Origin: Sternotherus odoratus
Taxonomy: Eukaryota; Chordata; Testudines; Kinosternidae
Direction of reading: 5' to 3'
DNA: 64,000 bases
Assembly: GCA_032164245.1 (NCBI GenBank)
Contig: JAVMKO010000020.1
Location: 12,180,706-12,244,705, forward strand
Part shown: one piece after another, positions 43,766 to 55,887 of the stretch
Layout of the letters: every line of letters starts with the position of its first letter
Position numbering within the stretch: the stretch's first letter is position 1
Notes under the pieces: generated by a model
Database searches by the model: none
What the model saw: the letters and a program-made list of their open reading frames with translations, nothing else
What the model was told of the DNA's origin: nothing
Translations under genes and position numbers: made by a program

Positions 43766-44547
43766 ATGTTAGTGTTATAGATAGACTCCCTGTTTATGGA
43801 TCTGTACGTGTATACACTATGGCCAGACTTTTAAAAGTGCCGCTGGGTGAACGTTGGATGTGGAGAACTGTTGAATATCTGTTCCTGAACTCTTTTGAAA
43901 ACGTGCCCAGTGTAGGGGTGTGTGAGACTGTAGATCCATGTCCATGCAGGTGAATGTTTTCAGATCTGAACTCTGAAACTTAGATTTTCCATCAAGATTT
44001 CTCGTTGTTCAGTTTTCACCTGATCACTTTATTTTCTGGGGAGCTGAAAACCTCCAACCCCAATGAAATTGTCTGTGCTATAAAACATTCCTAAGAGATT
44101 TCTAGTTAGGTAAAGCCACGTGAGTATAAAACAGCAGTCATGTTTTCCAAATGATGCTCTTAATAATTGAGATTTTAAAGCAGGTTGAATAGGAATGTAT
44201 CTAAATAGTACTTGCTTCACATTACTTAGAAAGGTGATGAATTGCTCAACATGCAATGCTAAATTTGGAGACTATCATTTGGAACTAAGGCTTGTTATTG
44301 TTGTTAAGGTATCTTTGAGCTGAGAATCCACACAGGTAAGTGCTGCTAAGAAAATAAAGCCAATTGCTGTGTCCGTATACTGTACCCGAACCATTCAAAC
44401 ATCACAAATGATCCATTCCTACATCATAGTAGGAACATTCAGATAATGAAGGGTCGGTTAATAGCTATGGCAAGTCTGAGGACTGAAATACAAGCCTTAT
44501 TACAGATGCTTTTCAGAGAGCTTTCTCTTAGCAGTTTTTGTTGCACT
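43766..44547. other. Gene-free stretch
   Basis: No recognised element. Confidence 0.4.
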
Positions 44548-44748
44548 TAGAGCTTGTCTACCTGGTACCACAATCTGAACAACGGGAGTGTGATTTGTAG
44601 AGTGCTCTAAAGTTTTGCACTCTAATTGCCCATGTAACTAGGTGCCTTTTAGTTCATGCCACCACAGTCTACACAGGGCAGCAGTTTAGAGCACTCTAAA
44701 AATCACACTTCCACAATCCAGACTGCAGCGCCATGTAGACAAGCCCAT
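44548..44748. mobile_element. Foldback MITE, nearly full-length inverted repeat
   Basis: Outer arms are AGAGCTTGTCTACCTGG and CCATGTAGACAAGCCC. Inner arms are GAGTGTGATTTGTAGAGTGC with TCTAAA, and TTTAGAGCACTCTAAAAATC with ACACTTCC. Together they make almost the whole 200 bp a foldback. The left flank is TTA, compatible with a Harbinger-type site. Confidence 0.8.
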
Positions 44749-46812
44749 AGTTTGCTTATAACCCACTGTAGCTGTGTAGCCAGGGTGAAAGGCAATGGAG
44801 GAAACACACTGAAAAGTAAGGGGAAATTGTTTTGATTTTGAGCATTTTTAATGTGTTTTTTAAAAATTTCATTTAATAACACCGAAGGAAATTTTGAAAC
44901 AAGACGTTATTTCAGACTGAAAAATCAAAATGTTTTGTTTACAAAACACCAAAACAAAGCTCTCCCCCCAATAGTAGAAAACAATGCCAAAGGGCTGTTG
45001 TCAAAGTTATGATTTTCCTTAAATAAATTTTGCACTGGCGAAGACAGGCAGTCAGGAGGACAGCTCTTCAGAGGTGCGGAGCACTTGCAGCGCCATTGAC
45101 TTGAAAAAGATTTGGCCACAAATGAGGCCAAGGGAGACAAAGCTTCTCTCTTCACCCACAGAGCAAGTAGGGTGCTTTCCGAAACAGTGTGAGCTTCCCC
45201 AATGCACCCTGCCAATTTTCCTCAAACGGATCCAGAGTGGCCTCTTTTGGGTAGCGGGAGTGAGCTTGATCTCTTGCACATTCTCCCAGAACCTGCCAAC
45301 AAGAGGCTAATTCTTTCCAGTTATGATGGGTTAGAAGGATGTGGACCCCGGTCCTGCAAGAATTGGACCAACTGCTTCTGACTTAGCAAGTAGTCCTCAG
45401 TAACTGAAAGCTTTTAATCACTTAAAACTTGTCTCAATTATGCCAGTGACTTGGGATGGGGTTTTCAAATAGCCTAGCTCCCTTTAAACTCTTAGGATAA
45501 TCCCATCTTTAAGGTTCTATATTCCTGCAATCAGCTATTGGTAATCCAGTGCCATTTCTGAGCATCAAGAAACATGGAGGTAGCAGAATGAAGAACAACA
45601 CTGTGTGTGTGCGTTTCTCTGTGTGTGTGTGTGTATATATATATGTATAAATAAATAATTGGAAGGAAGTTTTGCAACCTTTAAATCTTTTCTTGTCATT
45701 TCATGTTCCTGCTGTTAAATTTTTGCAATGTTAATGTCATCCTGGGTTGGTAATATTTACAGCACCTAAATCAATGTTGAGGACACAGAGAATATTGAAG
45801 GATCAACTCTACTTATTTCAAATGCACTTTAATATTTTGACTGCCAGACCAGAGTTCGGGAAATAACTGTGGCAGAATGATAATGAGAAGTTTAACAGTT
45901 TTATGATGGTTGAAGCTGACTTTATGAAAGTTGATAAATTTCATCTTGTAGGTTTCAATTTCTCATTCCCTACAGAGAGATGGGGAGAATACATTGATAC
46001 TGCATTTCAAATTGGCTAGATCAGAAGGAACAGCAGCTAAAATCCATTACAACCCAATTACATCCATCAACTGAAGCTGTGTGCATTCATTCGTGAACAT
46101 CAGCATTTAATCCATAAAGAGGAACTAATGAGAAATTTGAAAATGGAATCCACGCATCAGTAACTTTGGAGAGATTTTGCTGGGATTAATGAACTGCCAG
46201 AACATCGTCAACACGCTGAAAACCTATTCTCTCTAGGTTTGTTTACTGACCAAAAGAAAGAGGCTTTTTTTTCCTTCCACCTTCTCGTCAGCATGTTTTA
46301 TCTTGTGGTTTATTTTTCTAGAAACATTCATGGTTCAGGAAGGGAAATTTCATCCACATTCAGAAACAAACACTTATTTCTTGATAAACCATTGAACATC
46401 TACCTGGATGCCTAGCTCTGAACATCCTCAGCCACGCATCCTTCAAATACCTATCTACAGCTTCTGTACAACAATCTACAAAGATTTTTCCTTGTATGAG
46501 TCTACAGGAGACTAAAGAATTGGAGCTAGACCATCCTACAAAGAACAGAACAGGATTAAGATACGCCGTGATAACATTTTAGCTGGCTGTAGCAATGTGG
46601 GAAAGTTGTAGAAAAGTTGCTGCAGTCCATTCATAAATTCACCTCTGGAAAATGCTGTACTCGCTAACAGGCTATCTGCTTCTCTGGAACTACCAGTGAG
46701 GTATTTGTCCAAAGACTGCAGATTAAATTGAGCCCACAGGAAAATTTACCTTTCTGATGGGAGTTAGAATGGATAGCAATCACAAAGATCTGACTAGGCT
46801 ACCATATATAAA
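44749..46812. other. Gene-free stretch with TG/TA microsatellite
   Basis: A TG/TA compound array lies at about 45602-45647. An AAATTTC-rich diffuse repeat lies at 44810-44945. 45840-46260 is repeat-poor. Confidence 0.45.
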
Positions 46813-46901
46813 CAAGAATCAGGGTGGTAGCCGTGTTAGTCTGGAATAGCAGAGTTAACAAAGTCCTGTGGCACCTTAAAGACTAACTATAAAGTTTTGA
46901 A

Positions 46902-46941
46902 GCATGAGCTTTCGTGGGCTAATACCCACTTCGTCGGATGC
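46902..46941 (-). ncRNA. Hammerhead-like RNA fold in the PLE 3' flank
   Basis: Read on the minus strand: GCAT, loop CCGACGAA, GTGGG, TATTAG, CCCAC, loop GAAAGCTC, ATGC. GAAA is intact. The U4-equivalent is C. It lies about 110 nt after the PLE stop codon, the position where PLE ribozymes or terminal repeats are expected. Confidence 0.55.
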
Positions 46942-47048
46942 AGGCAGTAGAAGTGTTCACATACAGGCAGTTATAGAAAAGTAGGTAAGAGCCAGGGGGG
47001 AGGTGAAAAGGTTAGTCCAATTAAGCTGAGCCAGCTTGTTATCTCCGA

Positions 47049-48605
47049 TCAGGGAGTGTGGATTATTCGTCTAGCATTTGAATGGGGTGTGTGGACATGG
47101 AGAGATGAGAAACAATGTCTGTAATGAGCCAACCATTGTAGATCCCGGTTCAATCCCAAAGTGTGTGAGCTGAATTTGCAAATGAATTGAAGCTCTGCAG
47201 TCTCTCTTTGCAGTCTGGATCGGAAGTTCCCTTTCTGCAGAATGGTGACCTTTAAATCTGTAATAGTGTGTCCAGGCAGGTTGAAGTGTTCCCCTACAGG
47301 TTTTTGTATATTGCCATTCCTAATATCTGATTTGTGTGCATTTATCCTTTTTCGTAGGGACTGTCCAGTTTGGCCGATGTACATAGCAGAGGGACACTGG
47401 TGGCATATAATGGCATATATGACATTGGTTGATGTACAGGTGAATGAGCCAGTGATGGTATGGTTGATCTGGTTAGGTCCTGTGATGGTGTTGCTGGTGT
47501 AGATATGTGGGCAGAGTTGGCATCGAGGTTTGTTGCATGGATTGGTTCCTGAGTTGGAGTTATTGTGGTGCAGTGTGCTGTTGCTGTTGAGAATTTGTTT
47601 AAGGTTGGCAGGTTGTCTGTGTGCCAGGACTGGCCTTCCTCCCAAGGCTTTTGAAAGTGAGGGATTATTGTCCAGGATGGGTTGTAGGTCACTGATGATG
47701 CGTTGCAAAGGTTTTAACTGAGGACTGTAGGTGATGGCCAGTGGTGTTCTGTTGTTTTTTTTCTTGGGCTTGTCTTGTAGCAGCAGGCTTCTGGGTACAC
47801 GTCTGGCTCTGTTGATCTGTGTCCTTATTTCCTTGTGTGGGTATTGTAGTTTTGAGAAAGCCTGGTGAAGATCTCGTAGGTGTTGGTCTCTGTCTGAGGG
47901 GTTGGAGCAAATCCGATTGTACCTCAGTGCTTGGCTGTAGACAATGGATCGTGTGGTGTGTCCGGGATGGAAGCTGGTGGCATGAAGGTAGGCATAGCTG
48001 TCGGTAGGTTTTCGGTATAGGGTGGTGTCGATGTGGCCGTCATTAATTTGCACTGTGGTGTCTAGGAAGTGGATTTCCTGTGTGGACTGGTCCAGACTGA
48101 GGTGGATGTTGGGGTGGAAGCTGTTGAAGTCATGGTGGAATTCTTCCAGAGTTTCTTTCCCATGGGTCCAGATGATGAAGATGTCATCAATGTAGCGTAG
48201 ATAGAGAAGGGGTGTGAGTGGACGAGAGTTGAGGAAGCGTTGTTCCAGGTCTGCCATAAAGATGTTGGCATACTGTGGGGCCATGCGGGTGCCCATAGCA
48301 GTGCCGCTGGTCTGGAGGTATATATTGTCACCAAATTTGAAATAGTTGTGTGTGAGGATAAAGTCACAGAGCTCAGCAACCACCTGTGCTGTGGCATCAT
48401 CAGGGATACTATTCCGGACAGCTTGTATTCCATCTTTGTGTGGGATGTTTGTGTAGAGAGCCTCTACATCCATGGTGGCTAGGATGGTGTTTTCTGGAAG
48501 GTCACCAATGCATTGTAGTTTCCTCAGGAAGTCAGTGGTATCACGGAGATAGCTGGGAGTGCTGGTGGCATAGGGTCTGAGTAGAGAGTCTACATATCCA
48601 GACAA
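47049..48605 (-). CDS. PLE reverse transcriptase + GIY-YIG endonuclease (518 aa, N-terminus missing)
   Basis: This protein reverse-transcribes the element RNA and nicks target DNA. Residue positions refer to the frame beginning at TTG 48605. RT motif A is ATMDVEALYTNIP (43-55, catalytic Asp 46). Motif B is TSGTAMGTRMAP (99-110). Motif C is LRYIDDIFIIW (136-146, Asp 140 and 141). A basic linker KPKKKNNRT (279-287) follows, then a Cys cluster CNKPRCQLC (357-365) that resembles the finger found before PLE endonucleases. The GIY-YIG domain starts NVIYAIICHQCPSAMYIGQTG (two pieces, 394-399 and 407-414), with LRKRINAHKSD next and RETAELQF (catalytic-type Glu 470 region) near the end. The frame opens without an ATG. 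Upstream codons (WFTAL then a TGA) do not match a PLE, so the true N-terminus, including part of the fingers, is lost. The frame has no internal stop over 518 codons. All catalytic motifs look intact, but the truncated copy should not be autonomous. Confidence 0.95.
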   Translation of the reverse strand: MSGYVDSLLRPYATSTPSYLRDTTDFLRKLQCIGDLPENTILATMDVEALYTNIPHKDGIQAVRNSIPDDATAQVVAELCDFILTHNYFKFGDNIYLQTSGTAMGTRMAPQYANIFMADLEQRFLNSRPLTPLLYLRYIDDIFIIWTHGKETLEEFHHDFNSFHPNIHLSLDQSTQEIHFLDTTVQINDGHIDTTLYRKPTDSYAYLHATSFHPGHTTRSIVYSQALRYNRICSNPSDRDQHLRDLHQAFSKLQYPHKEIRTQINRARRVPRSLLLQDKPKKKNNRTPLAITYSPQLKPLQRIISDLQPILDNNPSLSKALGGRPVLAHRQPANLKQILNSNSTLHHNNSNSGTNPCNKPRCQLCPHIYTSNTITGPNQINHTITGSFTCTSTNVIYAIICHQCPSAMYIGQTGQSLRKRINAHKSDIRNGNIQKPVGEHFNLPGHTITDLKVTILQKGNFRSRLQRETAELQFICKFSSHTLGLNRDLQWLAHYRHCFSSLHVHTPHSNARRIIHTP

Positions 48606-49369
48606 GGCAGTAAACCATCACTCATCAAGGTCATGCAGTTAAATGACAGCGAGTACAAATGATCTTTCTAGATGCTGCAGGGTATAATATTGCTGAATCC
48701 TTCTCTTTATCACTTAACGGCCTAAACCTGTAATTGTATTTTGGTTGTCGTTAAAACGCATATTAATTCCTCCATGCCTTTCACCTAAAGGTGCGTAATA
48801 ACATGTGTAGGTATTTGAGGTCGCATCAGTGAGAATCCCTGAAGGGCACATTGCATTCTTATACTTAGTTGCAACTTGCAAATAAATCTCCCATATGTTC
48901 CTAACCTTATTTTCTCTTGGTGCCCAAGTGTCCTAGTGAGGGTTGATGGCTTAATATATATTTCTTATTATTTATTTTGATAGATCTCTGGTACATCCGC
49001 CAGCCTTTGCTTAACACCAATCCAGCAATATTTCCTCCCAGGAATCACTCAACTCTGCATTGAAGCAGTGGAGCTGATCTCCAAGTAGACAGATCTGACA
49101 GGTAGCTCCTCTGAGATCCCCCTTTCTGATTGCTCTCCTGATGCAGGCATGACAGCTTTGGGCAGAGAGGAGAAGGATGGGAGGGGAAACGAGAAATAAA
49201 GCAACAGTATGTGATGGGCAGAATGTTTCAGCAGTAAAAGCTACAGGAGAAAGTGTGGGGGAAAATCAGATGGTTGTATGCTGCAGAGAGCTAAGAGCAA
49301 AGCACCCTGTGTAGTATAACAAGCCTAAGGTGAAAGATACTGCCATGGTTACGGTACCAATCAAGGACC
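48606..49369. other. Gene-free stretch
   Basis: No recognised element. Confidence 0.4.
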
Positions 49370-49520
49370 TAGAAGAATCTGGGTTCAAATCCAGGATGTG
49401 TCTAGGGCAAGTCACTTAATCTCTCTCTGTCTCAGTTCCCCATCTGTAAAATGGGAATAATAATACTTCGTTTATCTTTCTTGTTTATTTAGATTAAAAG
49501 CTTTTTAAGGGCATCGCTCA
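49370..49520 (+). repeat. MIR-like SINE
   Basis: AATCTGGGTTCAAATCCAGG (B-box-like), GGGCAAGTCACTTAATCTCT, CCCATCTGTAAAATGGGAAT and AATAATACTTCG follow the MIR order closely. One of the cleanest copies in the window. Confidence 0.8.
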
Positions 49521-52500
49521 CTACGGGCAGATTCTCAGCTGGTGTCAGTTGTCATAGCTCTACCGACAATTTATGCCAGCTCACGATCTACTTTTATGTG
49601 TTAGCATAGCATGACGGGGCCTCTAAATTGGTTAGATCCTCTGGGTTCTTCCGTAATGCAAATTCATAAATGATAACAGTAATTATCTGAATTCTGCAGC
49701 ACCTTCATGCTGTAAACTGGAGATTCTGCAGAAGCTTCAGAAAAAATTATAAAAGGGACATCTTTATTTAATTAAAAATGTCAGTAAATATTAGAAATGC
49801 TGTGATAAATGCACTGTTTAACTTGATACGAAACTCAGTTTATTTTGTATTGCCACTATATTTCCAATTTTACAGAATTCCGCTTTGAAAACATGGTGGC
49901 ATTGTAAAAGTTTTCAGGGGAGAAAGAAGAGGCATTAGTATTTTGATGAGGTGCAGCTGGACTTTTGACACTTGGGAACGTAAGAGGTAGTGTGGGAATG
50001 TTGGATAGCCATATTAGGTGGCCGTAATTGGTAGTGATATAGTTAGCATTGCTGACATTCAAATCACAATCATTAGGTTCAGTGTCAACACTCCACTGAG
50101 GTGAACGTAAGCAGCTCATGACTTTCTAGGAGCTCTTCTTCCAGTTTGTCTGGACGGCAGCGATTCTTGGATCACACTCCATTAATCCATTCCCTTGGAT
50201 CACGCTCCGTTCATACTAGGAAGTAGTTCTATTTTTTTAATATGAAACTTTAGGCTCTTGAGCATAATTCTACAGCCACAAGTTCTGCAGTTTGGGAATA
50301 GAGAGCTAGACCAAGCCCTGGCTAAGGCCTTGCTTTTCCCTTCTCCCAGTAGAACCCACAGGAAGGAAACTGTGCAGGAGGAAATCTCTGCAAGTATCCC
50401 CATTGATGGTCCCTCCCCACAATCCACAAACCAGGTGTATCTAGAAGGGGATCCACAGGAGGGGAAGGGATTTGCAAGCCGAACCCCTGCACCTTGGCAC
50501 TGGTTCTGCTCCTAATCCCTGGAGCTCTCTCATATTAAATGAAGAGCAAATCAGAGACATCAAAAAAGGAGACCAAGAGACATTTGGCTGCTCTGTTGTA
50601 CTCTAATGATCAGTGAAGGTGATTAGACAGCAGGACTCCCAAGTTCCATTCATAATCTGGTGTCACTTCCTCTTTCTCTCTGTCTCAGGGTCCTCCACCA
50701 CAGATTAAGGTGCGATTGTCGTATGAATAGGTGTGCAAGACTAGCTGCACCAGTATAAACCCACCAGGGACCCTGGGTATGTGCTCAGGTTGCTAGCCCA
50801 CACTGATGTTCATACCACATTTTCTCGACTATTGTTACCTGTGCTAACTACATTAAATCTTGCACGGGCATTTCTCCTCATGCTACATACTCCCTGAAGT
50901 ACTGCACAGACCTTGTGCATGTGCTTGAATTTCACCCAGGATGAGCAGTGAGGCATAATTCACATTTGTAATATTGTTTTGAAACCCACTGTCAAAGGTT
51001 GCATGTAAGAGCAAAGTATTATTAATAGATTGGACATCCAAGAAGACCAGGAATGATAACCCTGAGAAAAAGCTACAATAGGAGGCTGGAGACAGAAGCC
51101 ACAAAGAACAAAGCAAAAAAAAGAGGCAAGGGAAAAAGACAGAGGACATAAATGTAAACAAGGATAAATGGTTTCACAGCTGTTTTAGACAATTACATCA
51201 GGCCATTTCCTAAAATCTCCTGGGGTTTTAAGCACAGAGATTTCTTCTTTACTTTCACTATTTTTTTCCTAACGTTTAACAAAATAAAAACTAGAAAATT
51301 CTTCCAAACAACTGTTGTTTTGTTCCATTCAGCATATATGGCCACTTTGACTATCATGGAGTATTTAAATTCCTGCTAGGGAACAGCATTTGCAAGTGAC
51401 AACAATCTCTTTTATTACCATTTCCCTTTCTGTCTCTTCCCTTTAAGGTGCAATTCACATGCTAGGTATCCTAAAATACTTGACAAGCTAAGGGAAAGGA
51501 TAGACTATATAATAAAGATGAGAAAGGTCAGGAATTAAAGTTAGATCCAAAATTCTGCAGCCTTTATTCAGTGAACAGGAGGGGTTGGCCAATCTTTGGA
51601 AGTAAGTAGACATTTGACTTTGGAAAGGACTGAATAATTTGGCCTTTGTTCATAAAGTTGTAAGTTATTATGTATGCATCGTGTCCCAATACCTGACTGA
51701 GGCCTCTATGTGGTGTTCTATTTTATTAATTCATAGTGGCTGAGTATACATAATATGGTTGCAATTGGCTTGGTCACATTCTGCAGTACACACACCCCTC
51801 AAATCCAAGGTAACCTTATCTTTGTGACTCAGTTTCCCTCTGCATTAGCATAGTTACAGAGCTTCCCTCTGAAGAATGGAAAGCAGTATAATAATAATTC
51901 ATTATTATTTTTTATCATTTTGATCAGTGGAGTCGGTGTGTGAAAATGAAGGGAGTGAAAAAATGTTTTAAGGAATTTGCATTCACAATTTGAAAATATC
52001 CTAAAGAAAACTTTTTAATCTCTTTACAATTTACAACTTCCCTTTTTCTCATTTGGCTGACGGGCATAATTCTCAAGCCCTTGAAATGGCCAAAAAAGTC
52101 ATTGCTGAAGACATATGTTTTTGTCTCAGCCCCAGCATTTACTTGACATATCTGGGTTTTTTTTTCAGCCCATCTGATACTGCCTTGGCAATTTTAAGGA
52201 ACCCTTGAGGCATGAAATCCTCTATGTTAAACCTAAGATAGTATTGCTCATTTCAATCATCTAGATTATAGCCGTAGAAATGTCCTATGCGTTAGATTTT
52301 ATCACCAAAGACACTTCTATATCCATGCTTGCTTGAGGTTTAAGCCGGTTTAATGAGTTTTGCTCTAGACAGCTACTGGTCTAACTTACCTGCTGTTTCT
52401 ATGAAAGAGAGCTAAAATTTGTCTTGATGAAACTGAATAGCTGAACCTTGTTTAGATAAAATCTTCCCAATCGAATTATTGCAGCAGAAACACCTAGCTT

Positions 52501-52843
52501 GAGAATCAGCAGCTGCTGTCAAGTTCAGAGGCCAGCGACAGAAGAATGAAACTAGAAAAAGCCCTTATTAAATAGACACCGAGGTCTGAGTGAGACGTAG
52601 AGATGAGAGACTAATTCTACCCTCATGTTTGCATGTGGTTCCCACTGACTTCAGTAATAACCCAGAATGTGCATTTGGAGGGCTGCAGACCCTTGAAACC
52701 CGTCCCAGGACTTCTTGCCCCTCTCACTCAAGTTGGGGTTCTCGAAGATTCTAGGTTCTCTGCTGTGGAGTCTGACTCTGAGCCCTGGTTAGAGCTGGAG
52801 CTTCCAGCTCCAGAGCAGCAGCTTGGAAGCCCTGAGAGCTCAG
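49521..52843. other. Gene-free stretch
   Basis: About 3.3 kb. A short direct duplication of CTTGGATCAC(A/G)CTCC lies at 50165 and 50193. A weak MIR-like piece lies at 50625-50690. MITE-like words (GGTTGCTAGCCCACACTGAT) lie near 50790. No gene. Confidence 0.45.
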
Positions 52844-53070
52844 AAGAATGGCCATACTGGGTCAGCCCAATGGTCCATCTAGCTCAGTATCCAATCTCTG
52901 ACAGTGGCCAGTGCCAGATGCTTCAGAGGGAAAGAAAAGAACAGGGCAACTTTCAGAGATCCATCCCTTGTCATCCAGTCCCAGCTTCTGGTAGTTGGCG
53001 ATTTAGGGACACCTGGATCATAGGGTTGCATCCCTGACCTTCTTGGCAGATATACAATGATAGAGAAGTT
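52844..53070 (-). repeat. CR1-type LINE fragment
   Basis: AAGAATGGCCATACTGGGTC, AATGGTCCATCTAGCTCAGT, CAGTGGCCAGTGCCAGATGC and GGGTTGCATCCCTGACC. It belongs to a very common reptile/bird LINE-derived repeat that I recall as CR1-related. On the minus strand GGCACTGGCCACTG-type words match the copies at 425 and 39071. Confidence 0.72.
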
Positions 53071-55184
53071 CATAGAGGATAGGTCCTAGTTATACTGGCT
53101 CTGCAGCAGGGTGCCAGGAAATCCTGGTGTGGGATTGCCCCCGGAGTTATCTACTCTGGAAGCCCAGGCCACCTACAAGCAGGAAACCAGGAAGTTTTCT
53201 GATAGAAACTTGCCTGCCATTTGACAAAAGTTCATTTAACCCGAGATGTTTTCAGAACACACAGAGCTTGTGCTGAATCTCTGCACAGGGGGTGAATTTC
53301 AATCTTTAGCATTTTTTTTTAAAAGAAAAACATTTGTTTTTGTTTTAATCTTCTCCACATTTTTATATTTGTACTGCCAGCTAATAAAAAGAGCTGGATC
53401 CTTTTCTAAGAAACAGCTCCCAGAGCGGAGAAGCAAATGCTTTATCATAACCAAAAAGTAGAGTCGCTTTTGTCTTTCAGACTGCTCGGAAAATGGATCA
53501 TATGTGCAAGTGCATTCAGATTTCCAACAAAGTCTGATTCCCTATTAAGAACAGCCCAGGCAAAACAGTGCCTTGCGGTCTAAAAAGTTAAATAATAATA
53601 AAAAATCTTGAAAATGTCATCAACCGTGCTGTAATAGGTCTATCAGAAATACCATAAACGTTTCTGATACCCTAAATGCAGAATGAGTAACTGTTGCCCT
53701 GCTCTGTAAAACAGAACAAGAAAAGAAGGATGTTTTTTAGAGATATCCTCCTTTGTACGCACTCTTTCTATGGGTCTCACCCAGCCCCATTAAAATCAAT
53801 GGAAAGACAATCATTAGCCCTACTGGGAGCTGGTTTAAGGTCTGTTTCCTTTTCCTGTGCTACTAGACACCTGGGTCACTTTTGTGAGTCATGTGAGTGT
53901 CCTAAAATCTGTGGGGCTGGGTTCCCCCTGGCTATGCACCGTGTGGAGTCACTTCTATCCGGGCAAAGTGAGTGTAAATTGTGGTCCTAGGAGAGCATTT
54001 TTATAACTTGACACATTTGCTTTGTGTCTGGAGAAACAAGGTGCAAGGAGGTGGAGAATAAAATCAACACAGTTAAAATAGTAAAAGTGACAGACAGAGG
54101 AAAATATGATGAGGTGCGAGAAAGCTGAAATTCAACAGAGGCTTGTTGCAGGTAGCAGAAGTTGCAGAGAAGACGGTTCTTGCACCAACAGGAGGTGTGA
54201 TTTTTCTGGGAGAAAAAACACACAGATGGTGGCAGTAGATGAGTAGAGAGAGCAGGGCGAGAACAGTAAATTTGAGATGGGCTGTCCCTAACTGGGAGCA
54301 AGAATTCCCTAATTCACTGTGAGTATGAATAACTGGCTAAACTTGTAGGGCCTATCCTCTGCTACAGTATATCCGCACAGATCCAGCTTTGATGGATTTA
54401 CACTGATCTAGCTAAGGATCTGGCTCAGAACATTTGCTTTGTTTACGGCTGTAGCTTTAGTGTTCTCCTTTCTCCTCCTTTTAGAGAGTATGATCATCTT
54501 TAAGAAATAAAGACCCGGACAGCATCTCCTGGCAAAGAGCAAGCAGTTTATCAGAACACCCACTTACTTGGGTTTTCATGGAATGTGCACTGTTTTAATC
54601 TCAAAGTCATAGGTCTGTCATAAAAACTCCCATAAATCATATTCCAAGAACAGCTCCTTAACTACCTTTTGTTTTCTTTTCAAATACCTATTGTTAATCT
54701 TCCTGACAGTTCTGACACTCATATTGCTGAGGCTTTGAATGCCACATGTTGCAGGCTGCTGAAAACTTTAAACAAAACGGGAAAATAGGCGCAACACACA
54801 CAAAGTACACACACAGATCCATTCCTTGATATGTAATGAAATATTTATATACACACACATTCACTATTGTGCAAATACATTATTTAAATACATACACACA
54901 TTCATACACAGACACTATGCACAAACTCACTACAATATATATATGTATAAATATCCTGACACACACAAGTGGGTGTGTTTGTATATGTGTGCAGGTAAAC
55001 ATACACACACTTTTTCCGTGTGAATGCAGCATTGTAAGAGTCGCATTGGATTCCTGCTCCTTGAAAATTTGCGTGGTCATGTAGGTTGATGTGATAGAAA
55101 GTGACTGCGGGGTGAGCTCACAGAATACATTGTGATGTCTCACTTGGTGTGCTGAGAAGCAGCATTAGGCCCAGAAGCTGGACT
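53071..55184. other. Gene-free stretch
   Basis: A fragment CCCCATTAAAATCAATGGAA lies near 53783. CA-rich simple sequence lies at about 54790-55010. No gene. Confidence 0.45.
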
Positions 55185-55397
55185 CCTAGGTCATGCGGTT
55201 TGGGTGACCACTGCAGCTGCACCAGTGTAGCACTATAGTAGACACTTACTACAGCGACAGAAGGGCGTTTTCCATCGCTCTAGTCAATTGACCTCTCCAA
55301 CAGGCGGTTGCTTAATTGAAGGAAGAATCCACTGGGATTTAGGCTGGCTTAACTTTATCTCTTGACACCCTACGTTTTAGGTGTAGTCCAGCCCTAA
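55185..55397. mobile_element. MITE, right end preserved
   Basis: CAGCTGCACCAGTGTAGCAC, CGACAGAAGGGCGTTTTCCA and the right end TTAGGTGTAGTCCAGCCC followed by TAA. The TAA flank and the GTGTAG-CCC end match the other MITEs. The left end is not visible. Confidence 0.6.
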
Positions 55398-55607
55398 GAC
55401 TAGTGTCTATGTGGCCCCCGCTGCCTTGCACTAACCCTTCATGAATACGCTTTGAAGTGGGGTAGATCAAAGCACACTAAAGAACTTTTAATGAGGTGTC
55501 TGCAGAGGACACATGGACACTTAGTGCATGGCAGGGTTGAGTCACAACATATGCAGCTCCCTCTGTGTTATGTGGCTGCATCCACACAATATATGTATAT
55601 ACACACC

Positions 55608-55887
55608 AAGGATGGCCAAACCACGGTGCGTGAGCTGCAGGCAGCTCTTTTACAGTTTAAGTGTGGCTCACAGAATCCCTCTTACCCTCCCCCCCATTCT
55701 CCACCTACCAGACTGGGGTGGGGGAAGCTCAGGGATTCTGCCCTATGGCAGGGTGGTGGGACTGGGGGCTTCTGCCTTGTAGGGTTGTGGGTCTTGGGGC
55801 TCAAGCCCCAGCACACACGTCCAGCTCTTGAACTTCTGAAGATTATCATATGCAGCTCAGAGGGCCAGTAAGTTTGGCCACCCCTGA
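55608..55887. mobile_element. Non-autonomous DNA element with GGTGGCCAAAC termini
   Basis: The left terminus AAGGATGGCCAAACCACGG and the right terminus AGTTTGGCCACCCCTGA are inverted repeats. The interior has GAGCTGCAGGCAGCTCTTTT and CAGCTCTTGAACTTCTGAAG. I recall this as a hAT-type reptile repeat. No clear target duplication. Frames across it are artefacts. Confidence 0.65.

Larger units (their letters stand above)
46813..48605 (-). mobile_element. Penelope-like retroelement (PLE), 5' truncated, family A
   Basis: It contains the RT plus GIY-YIG frame at 47049-48605 and a 3' flank of about 235 bp ending GCTACCACCCTGATTCTTG (minus strand). That flank is shared with the short copies at 1-138, 2975-3214 and 63982-64000. 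Sequence similarity to a PLE stops near 48600, before the N-terminal part of the RT domain, so the 5' end is lost. No long terminal repeat or target duplication was identified. The intact frame suggests a fairly recent insertion. Confidence 0.92.

Noticed and set aside
47242..48580. Several overlapping frames on the plus strand and other minus frames within the PLE
   Set aside because: Shadows of the real RT/GIY-YIG frame on the minus strand.
55452..55871. 139-codon frame
   Set aside because: It crosses a hAT-like element and its flank, with no coding signature.
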